NCBI GenBank assembly: GCA_013152995.1
Contig: JAADFH010000031.1
Location: 1-9,755 of the forward strand
From: Methanobacteriota archaeon
GTDB taxonomy: Archaea; Hydrothermarchaeota; Hydrothermarchaeia; Hydrothermarchaeales; BMS3B
Length of the DNA stretch: 9,755 nucleotides
Direction of reading: 5' to 3'
Below are positions 6,458 through 9,755 of this stretch, piece after piece (the stretch's first letter is position 1; each line of letters begins with the position of its first letter). Position numbers and translations under genes: made by a program. Under the pieces are notes generated by a model. It had not been told where the DNA came from. It worked only from the letters and a program-made list of their open reading frames with translations, and ran no database searches.

Positions 6458-6914
6458 AGACGAACATCATGGGCTTCTCCCTGACAGGCTTCCAGCCGTA
6501 CACGAAGAACTCGTAGGATGCCACCCTCGCACCATCCCTGAGCTCCTTTTCAAGCATCGGCTTGAGGAGGCGGTGCGCCTCAAAGTTCAGGTATATCGCA
6601 ACAACATCCGCCTCAGCCACCGTAAACCCCTCACCACCGAGATGCCTCCAGAAGCGGGGCGAGAACAGGTCCCCCTGAATCACCTCCACGCTCTCCAGGT
6701 TGAGCTCCCGCAGCCTGCGCCTCGCGGTCTCTACAAGAGCCGCATCAATCTCTATGCCCACCGCACGGGCGCCGAAGTCCTGCGCGGCGGTGATGAGCAC
6801 GTTTCCCTCTCCGCACCCTAAGTCAACCAGCAGCTCACCCTCCTGCAGCTCCGCAAGCTCCAGCAGCTCCCTCGCCCTGTCGGGAGGTGTGGGATGGTAG
6901 GGCACCCTCTTCAT
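6435..6914 (-). CDS. Class I SAM-dependent methyltransferase, archaeal aKMT-like protein-lysine methyltransferase
   Basis: 159 residues. It closely follows the archaeal lysine methyltransferase pattern described for Sulfolobus aKMT: VPYHPTP at 4-10, SAM-binding DLGCGEG at 31-37, VGIEID at 52-57 with the acidic ribose-binding E55, GDLF at 81-84, LKPMLEKEL at 117-125, and SYEFFVYGW at 133-141 where aKMT has SHEF..RGW. Known members methylate many lysines on abundant archaeal proteins such as chromatin proteins and helicase. Start: ATG 6914 has GGTGG (6921-6925, complement) five bases upstream and lies one base after the aspartokinase stop; GTG 6923 would add three residues but overlaps that site. 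It is probably cotranscribed with aspartokinase. A small-molecule or rRNA methyltransferase is less likely. Confidence 0.8.
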   Translation of the reverse strand: MKRVPYHPTPPDRARELLELAELQEGELLVDLGCGEGNVLITAAQDFGARAVGIEIDAALVETARRRLRELNLESVEVIQGDLFSPRFWRHLGGEGFTVAEADVVAIYLNFEAHRLLKPMLEKELRDGARVASYEFFVYGWKPVREKPMMFVFRKGESF

Positions 6915-6915
6915 C

Positions 6916-8307
6916 TCAACCACCGTTTATGAACTCCCTGTGCAGCGCGCTCGCAGCCCTCTCAGCGTCCGCAGAGCTCACCACAAAGGAGATGTTAACC
7001 TCGCTTGAGCCCTGGGCAATCATGAGCACGTTCACATCAGCGCTGGCAACCGCCGTGAATACCCTTGCTGCAACCCCCTTGGTACCCCTCATCCCCGCAC
7101 CCACCACGGCGATTATCGCCACATCCTCCTCGTACTCAACCTTGCGCACCACGTTTGCACCCAGAAACTCCTCCCTGAGCGCCTCCACCGCACGCTCCGC
7201 ATCCCCTCTCTCCACAACCACCGAGATGTTTGCCTCGCTTGAGCCCTGGGATATCATGAGGATGTTTATGTTCTGCTGGGCGAGGGCTGTGAAAACGCGG
7301 CTCGCCACCCCCGGCACGCCTATCATCCCCACGCCGGAGATGTTCAGCAGGGCTACATCCCGCATGACGCTTATAGCCTTGACTATGCTGTCGCTCTTCT
7401 CCTGCTCGCTCACTATGAGCGTGCCCTCACAGTCGGGGTTGAAGGTGTTCCGCACCCTCACGGGTATGCCCTTCTCCATCGCCGGCTCAATGGTCTTGGG
7501 GTGCAGCACCTTCGCACCGAAGTACGCCAGCTCCATGGCTTCGGTGTAGGAGAGCACATCAATAACCTTCGCATCCTCAACCAGCGAGGGGTCGGTGGTT
7601 AGTATGCCGTCAACATCGCTCCATATCCATATCTCATCTGCATCCAGCACCGCTCCCAGAATCGCAGCGGAGTAGTCGGAGCCACCCCTGCCCAGGGTGG
7701 TAATCCTGCCCTTCTCATCACCCGCGATAAAGCCAGTGACCACGGGTATGGAGCCCCTCAGCCTGGGAAGCAGCACCTCCCTCACCCGCTCCCTGGTGAG
7801 CTCCATCAGCGGTCTCGCCCTGCCAAAGCAGGAGTCGGTAACTATCCCAGCCTCATAGCCCGTGAACCACTCCGAGGGCATGCCCCTCGCCTCCAGGGCT
7901 GCGCTCAGCAGGGGTGCGCACAGCCTCTCCCCGAAGGAGAGCACGTAGTCAAGAGAGCGGGGAGTGAGCTCGCCCACGTAGGAGATGCCCACCAGAATCT
8001 TCTCAAGCTCCCCCAGCAGCGCCTCTATCTCATCCCTCACATCCCTTCCGCCGAGCTCCACAATCTTCGCGGCTACGCTTAGATGCCTCCTGCGCAGATG
8101 CTCCACAAAGCTCCTGATGCTCGCCTCGTCAGCACCCTCGGAGGTGCGGTGAGCCATCTCCTCAAGCCTGTCCGTAACCCCGCTCATCGCGCTCACCACC
8201 ACCACCGTCTCCGGCGCCCTGTACCTCTCAACCAGCCCTGCCACCCTGAGTATCCTGTCGGCACTGCCCACGCTGGTGCCGCCGAACTTCATCACCAGGC
8301 GCTTCAT
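6916..8307 (-). CDS. lysC: Aspartate kinase with two C-terminal ACT domains
   Basis: 463 residues, the usual length for a monofunctional aspartokinase. It phosphorylates aspartate, the first step to lysine, threonine and methionine. The amino-acid kinase domain (1 to about 295) has KFGGTSVG at 7-14, FGERL at 125-129, the GFIAGDEKGRITTLGRGGSD loop at 192-211, and WSDVDGILTTDP at 229-240. Two ACT domains follow (about 316-385 and 396-460), each with the effector-site block QGSSE.NIS (354-362 and 432-440), so feedback inhibition by an end-product amino acid is expected; which one is not readable. No homoserine dehydrogenase domain is fused. A TATA box about 26 bases upstream and lack of a ribosome site suggest a leaderless mRNA. 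The symbol lysC is the generic aspartokinase name. Confidence 0.95.
   Translation of the reverse strand: MKRLVMKFGGTSVGSADRILRVAGLVERYRAPETVVVVSAMSGVTDRLEEMAHRTSEGADEASIRSFVEHLRRRHLSVAAKIVELGGRDVRDEIEALLGELEKILVGISYVGELTPRSLDYVLSFGERLCAPLLSAALEARGMPSEWFTGYEAGIVTDSCFGRARPLMELTRERVREVLLPRLRGSIPVVTGFIAGDEKGRITTLGRGGSDYSAAILGAVLDADEIWIWSDVDGILTTDPSLVEDAKVIDVLSYTEAMELAYFGAKVLHPKTIEPAMEKGIPVRVRNTFNPDCEGTLIVSEQEKSDSIVKAISVMRDVALLNISGVGMIGVPGVASRVFTALAQQNINILMISQGSSEANISVVVERGDAERAVEALREEFLGANVVRKVEYEEDVAIIAVVGAGMRGTKGVAARVFTAVASADVNVLMIAQGSSEVNISFVVSSADAERAASALHREFINGG
6989..7260. repeat. 38-bp near-identical direct repeat within the ACT-domain coding region
   Basis: 6989-7026 and 7223-7260 match at 34 of 38 positions, including an 18-base perfect core (6999-7016 and 7233-7250). 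On the minus strand both copies encode the LMI.QGSSE.NIS block of the tandem ACT domains, with the same codons, including both Ser codon types (TCA, AGC). The units are 234 bases apart, the length of one ACT unit. Confidence 0.8.
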
Positions 8308-8329
8308 GGGTTACGGATAGAGCGGTGCA

Positions 8330-8337
8330 ATATTTAA
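8330..8337 (-). promoter_or_regulatory. TATA box for aspartokinase (apparently leaderless)
   Basis: Reads TTAAATAT on the minus strand with a purine-rich BRE-like AGAAAGC just upstream. Its centre is about 26 bases from ATG 8307, so transcription should begin at or next to the start codon. The bases between (CTATCCGTAACCC) have no Shine-Dalgarno match. The box overlaps the TAA stop (8334-8336) of the upstream gene. Confidence 0.65.
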
Positions 8338-8918
8338 GCTTTCTGTGTAACAGAGCGGGAGCGCTCAAGCTCGGGAATGCTCTCCGAGTGCACAACTCTG
8401 CCTCCAAACTTCCTCTCCGTCCGCCTCTGCAGAAAGGAGCACAGCGTTGCCGTGCAGTCAGACACCAGATAGCTCTCGTAGCCCCGCTCCTCCAGCCTCT
8501 GCATGGCTCTTGCAACGCACACATCGGTGGTGAAGCCGCACACGTAAACCCTCTCCACCCCTCCACCGCTCAGAATCTCCTGGAGGTTGCTCCCCCTGAA
8601 CACATCAAAGCTGTACCTGCCGCTCACCACCGCATCCCCATCCCTCAGGAACTCCCCCGGAATCTCGCTGCACCTCCTCCCCCTGGTGAACACCCTGCCG
8701 AAGGTGAGGTGGGCGAACAGCGTTCTCCTGTTCTCCGGGTCTATCACCAGAGGAGCGTGCACGACCATCATCCCCGAAGCTCTCGCGTACTCAAGCAGCC
8801 TGAGCGTGTTCTCAACCACCCTCCTTGACTCCAGCTGTCCTCTGAGCAGCCAGCCGTAAAACCCTCCGGCTAACCACTGATTCTGAAACTCAACCAGAAG
8901 TATCGCAGATTTTGACAT
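8334..8918 (-). CDS. Isochorismatase/nicotinamidase-family cysteine hydrolase
   Basis: 194 residues. The fold is clear: AILLVEFQNQWL at the N terminus, MMVVHAPLVI at 50-59, SGRYSFDVFRGSNL at 99-112, and GFTTDVCVARAM at 128-139 with nucleophile C134 preceded by the conserved small loop. The family uses an Asp-Lys-Cys triad; here the first position is Glu (E10 in EFQN), as in a known EFQN subfamily of cysteine hydrolases, and the lysine position appears to be Arg (R101). Substrate is unknown: amide or vinyl-ether hydrolysis is typical of the family (nicotinamide, N-carbamoyl compounds, isochorismate). ATG 8918 has GGAGG (8925-8929, complement) six bases upstream. It sits just ahead of aspartokinase, which has its own promoter. 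Confidence 0.85.
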   Translation of the reverse strand: MSKSAILLVEFQNQWLAGGFYGWLLRGQLESRRVVENTLRLLEYARASGMMVVHAPLVIDPENRRTLFAHLTFGRVFTRGRRCSEIPGEFLRDGDAVVSGRYSFDVFRGSNLQEILSGGGVERVYVCGFTTDVCVARAMQRLEERGYESYLVSDCTATLCSFLQRRTERKFGGRVVHSESIPELERSRSVTQKA

Positions 8919-8963
8919 CTCATGCCTCCATTTTTAACTCTCCGTGCGCTTTCGTGCCTATAC

Positions 8964-8992
8964 CACTGTGCGGTGATTCACGAGCACCAGTG
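8964..8992. promoter_or_regulatory. 29-bp imperfect inverted repeat in the divergent intergenic region
   Basis: CACTG TGC G GTG ATT CAC GA GCA C CAGTG: three paired blocks (5, 3 and 3 bp), one bulged base and a small internal loop around a 3-base centre. It lies between the cysteine hydrolase (start 8918, minus) and UPF0058 (start 9079, plus). It could be an operator or a hairpin in the hydrolase mRNA leader. There is no T-run after it, so it is not an obvious terminator. Confidence 0.4.
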
Positions 8993-9046
8993 TTATGGTT
9001 ATTCCCGTGATGCATAGCCCCGCCACAGGTGCATGCCTGAGTAAAC

Positions 9047-9054
9047 TTTTTATC
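9047..9054 (+). promoter_or_regulatory. TATA box for the UPF0058 gene (apparently leaderless)
   Basis: TTTTTATC, with a purine-rich GAGTAAA upstream, is centred about 28 bases before ATG 9079. This predicts transcription starting within a few bases of the start codon. No convincing Shine-Dalgarno sequence precedes the ATG. Confidence 0.5.
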
Positions 9055-9078
9055 TCCCAGAGTACAAGATGTTGATGA

Positions 9079-9372
9079 ATGTACAAAGAGGATTTGCTCT
9101 ACCTTCACCAGTTTCTGAACTACCTGATGCGCCTTCTGGTTGACAGCGGTGTGCCGGAGGAGTACTTCAGGGAGTACCGGGAGCTGGGCATAAGTCCGCA
9201 CCACATCCACAGAAAGAAGTCGGAGCAGATGTACGCCATATTCGTGCTGGCGAGGGACATCTCAAAGGTGCTCGCCGACAGCAACTCCATGCCCGGGAGC
9301 ATGGCAGAAAAGTTCAGCGAAATAGCGGAGAGGGAGAGGCTCAAGCTCCAGGGTCAGGAAAGCAGCTCCTGA
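9079..9372 (+). CDS. UPF0058 family protein
   Basis: A small 97-residue cytosolic helical protein of the archaeal UPF0058 family, function unknown. The family pattern is plain: MYKEDLLYLHQFLNYL at 1-16 (H10), a variable linker, EYRELGISPHHIHRKKSEQM at 32-51, and AIFVLARDISKVL at 53-65. The clustered histidines (H10, H41, H42, H44) could bind a metal. The Ser/Gln-rich C-terminal tail is not conserved to my knowledge. Transcribed from its own promoter; the 3' end overlaps the convergent DsbA-like gene by 19 bases. Confidence 0.82.
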   Translation: MYKEDLLYLHQFLNYLMRLLVDSGVPEEYFREYRELGISPHHIHRKKSEQMYAIFVLARDISKVLADSNSMPGSMAEKFSEIAERERLKLQGQESSS

Positions 9373-9755
9373 ATGATTCTGTCCAGATTCTGAGCCATCT
9401 TCGCAACATCATCACCCGTTGGATGTGGGCTCACCACGATTCTGCCGTTGACTATCAGCGTGGGCGTCTCTCTCACCCTGTACTCCGCCGCAAGCTGTAT
9501 GTTGCTCTCCGCCTCCTCCTTAGCTTCGCCAGCCTCAAGCGCCTCTGCCCACTCATCCCCGAGCCCCACGCTCCTGCCGACCTGGATGATAACCCCCAGG
9601 TCGCTTATGTTCCTGCCCTGCTCAAACTTGGCACTGAACAGCGCATCCGCAAACTCCTCGCCAAGCCCGTAGCGCTCCGCGAGAATGTAAGCCTCCGCCG
9701 TCTTTATGGACTGCTCACCCCACACTATCGGCTTGTACACAAACCTCAGCCTCTC
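9354..9755 (-). CDS. DsbA-family thioredoxin-fold protein (C-terminal part)
   Basis: Partial: the frame is open to the right window edge, leaving 133 residues. The visible part has the DsbA helical insertion (TAEAYILAERYGLGEEFADAL; DLGVIIQVGRSVGL; EAESNIQLAAEYRV) followed by the cis-proline strand ETPTLIVNGRIVV and a final amphipathic helix. That order is the second half of DsbA/FrnE-type oxidoreductases. The CxxC active site and any signal peptide or lipobox lie outside the window, so redox activity and location cannot be judged. An internal GTG at 9740 is not a likely start, since the fold would be incomplete. Confidence 0.8.
   Translation of the reverse strand, partial: ERLRFVYKPIVWGEQSIKTAEAYILAERYGLGEEFADALFSAKFEQGRNISDLGVIIQVGRSVGLGDEWAEALEAGEAKEEAESNIQLAAEYRVRETPTLIVNGRIVVSPHPTGDDVAKMAQNLDRIIQELLS

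Larger units (their letters stand above)
8919..9078. other. Divergent intergenic region, 160 bases
   Basis: Longest gene-free stretch in the window. It holds the hydrolase ribosome site, the 29-bp dyad, two TGCAT elements 19 bases apart (9011-9015 and 9030-9034, the second within GCATGC), and the UPF0058 TATA box. No tRNA or other folded RNA gene was recognised. Confidence 0.6.

Noticed and set aside
6887..7549. 220-residue open frame on the plus strand opposite aspartokinase
   Set aside because: Ser/Thr/Ala-rich low-complexity translation, antisense to a certain gene; typical of GC-rich shadow frames.
8931..8938. TTAAAAAT as TATA box for the cysteine hydrolase
   Set aside because: It would place the transcription start about nine bases inside the coding region, downstream of a good ribosome site and ATG.
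9001..9040. Box C/D guide RNA (GTGATG at 9007-9012 and CTGA at 9037-9040)
   Set aside because: The C box is imperfect, internal D'/C' boxes are missing and the length is too short; boxes of this size occur by chance.

Overview
The window is a compact, GC-rich stretch (roughly 60% GC by eye) of a euryarchaeal chromosome. Archaeal markers are sn-glycerol-1-phosphate dehydrogenase (makes the archaeal lipid backbone), an MtrH-like tetrahydromethanopterin methyltransferase, a UPF0058 protein, an aKMT-type lysine methyltransferase, TATA boxes in otherwise GC-rich DNA, and at least two apparently leaderless genes. Heavy AGG/AGA arginine and ATA isoleucine use fits. MtrH plus a GlpB-type glycerol-3-phosphate dehydrogenase points towards Archaeoglobi or a methanogen-related lineage, but the genus cannot be fixed from this window.

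Layout. (1) 1-3095, plus strand: an operon with 4-base overlaps or near-overlaps: the end of glpB, a HAD-IIA phosphatase, a DHH/RecJ-like phosphoesterase and a DUF429 predicted nuclease. (2) 5518-3052, minus strand: a CDP-alcohol phosphotransferase, glycerol-1-phosphate dehydrogenase (broken by a one-base frameshift near 4310) and an orphan, diverged MtrH homologue. (3) 5645-6457, plus strand: a sugar/inositol-phosphate cytidylyltransferase divergent from block 2. The shared promoter region carries a perfect 9-bp inverted repeat centred on a small palindrome, a candidate common operator. (4) 8918-6435, minus strand: a cysteine hydrolase, aspartokinase with two ACT domains (own promoter, apparently leaderless), then an aKMT-like methyltransferase. 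(5) 9079-9372, plus: UPF0058, apparently leaderless, with a 29-bp imperfect dyad upstream. (6) 9755-9354, minus: C-terminal part of a DsbA-family thioredoxin-fold protein.

How they fit together. The middle of the window deals with glycerol phosphates and CDP-activated alcohols. GlpB oxidises glycerol-3-phosphate, a HAD-IIA enzyme could dephosphorylate such compounds, G1PDH makes glycerol-1-phosphate, and the cytidylyltransferase and CDP-alcohol phosphotransferase could form a two-step route to a phosphodiester (polar lipid headgroup, or an inositol/glycerol phosphodiester solute as in Archaeoglobus). The pathway assignment is inference; the families are clear. No tRNA, rRNA, CRISPR array, insertion sequence or phage gene was seen, and no gene-free stretch exceeds 300 bases. 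I see no clear new defence or mobile system. The most unusual points are the frameshifted G1PDH, the orphan MtrH in a lipid operon, and the divergent promoter with its inverted repeat.
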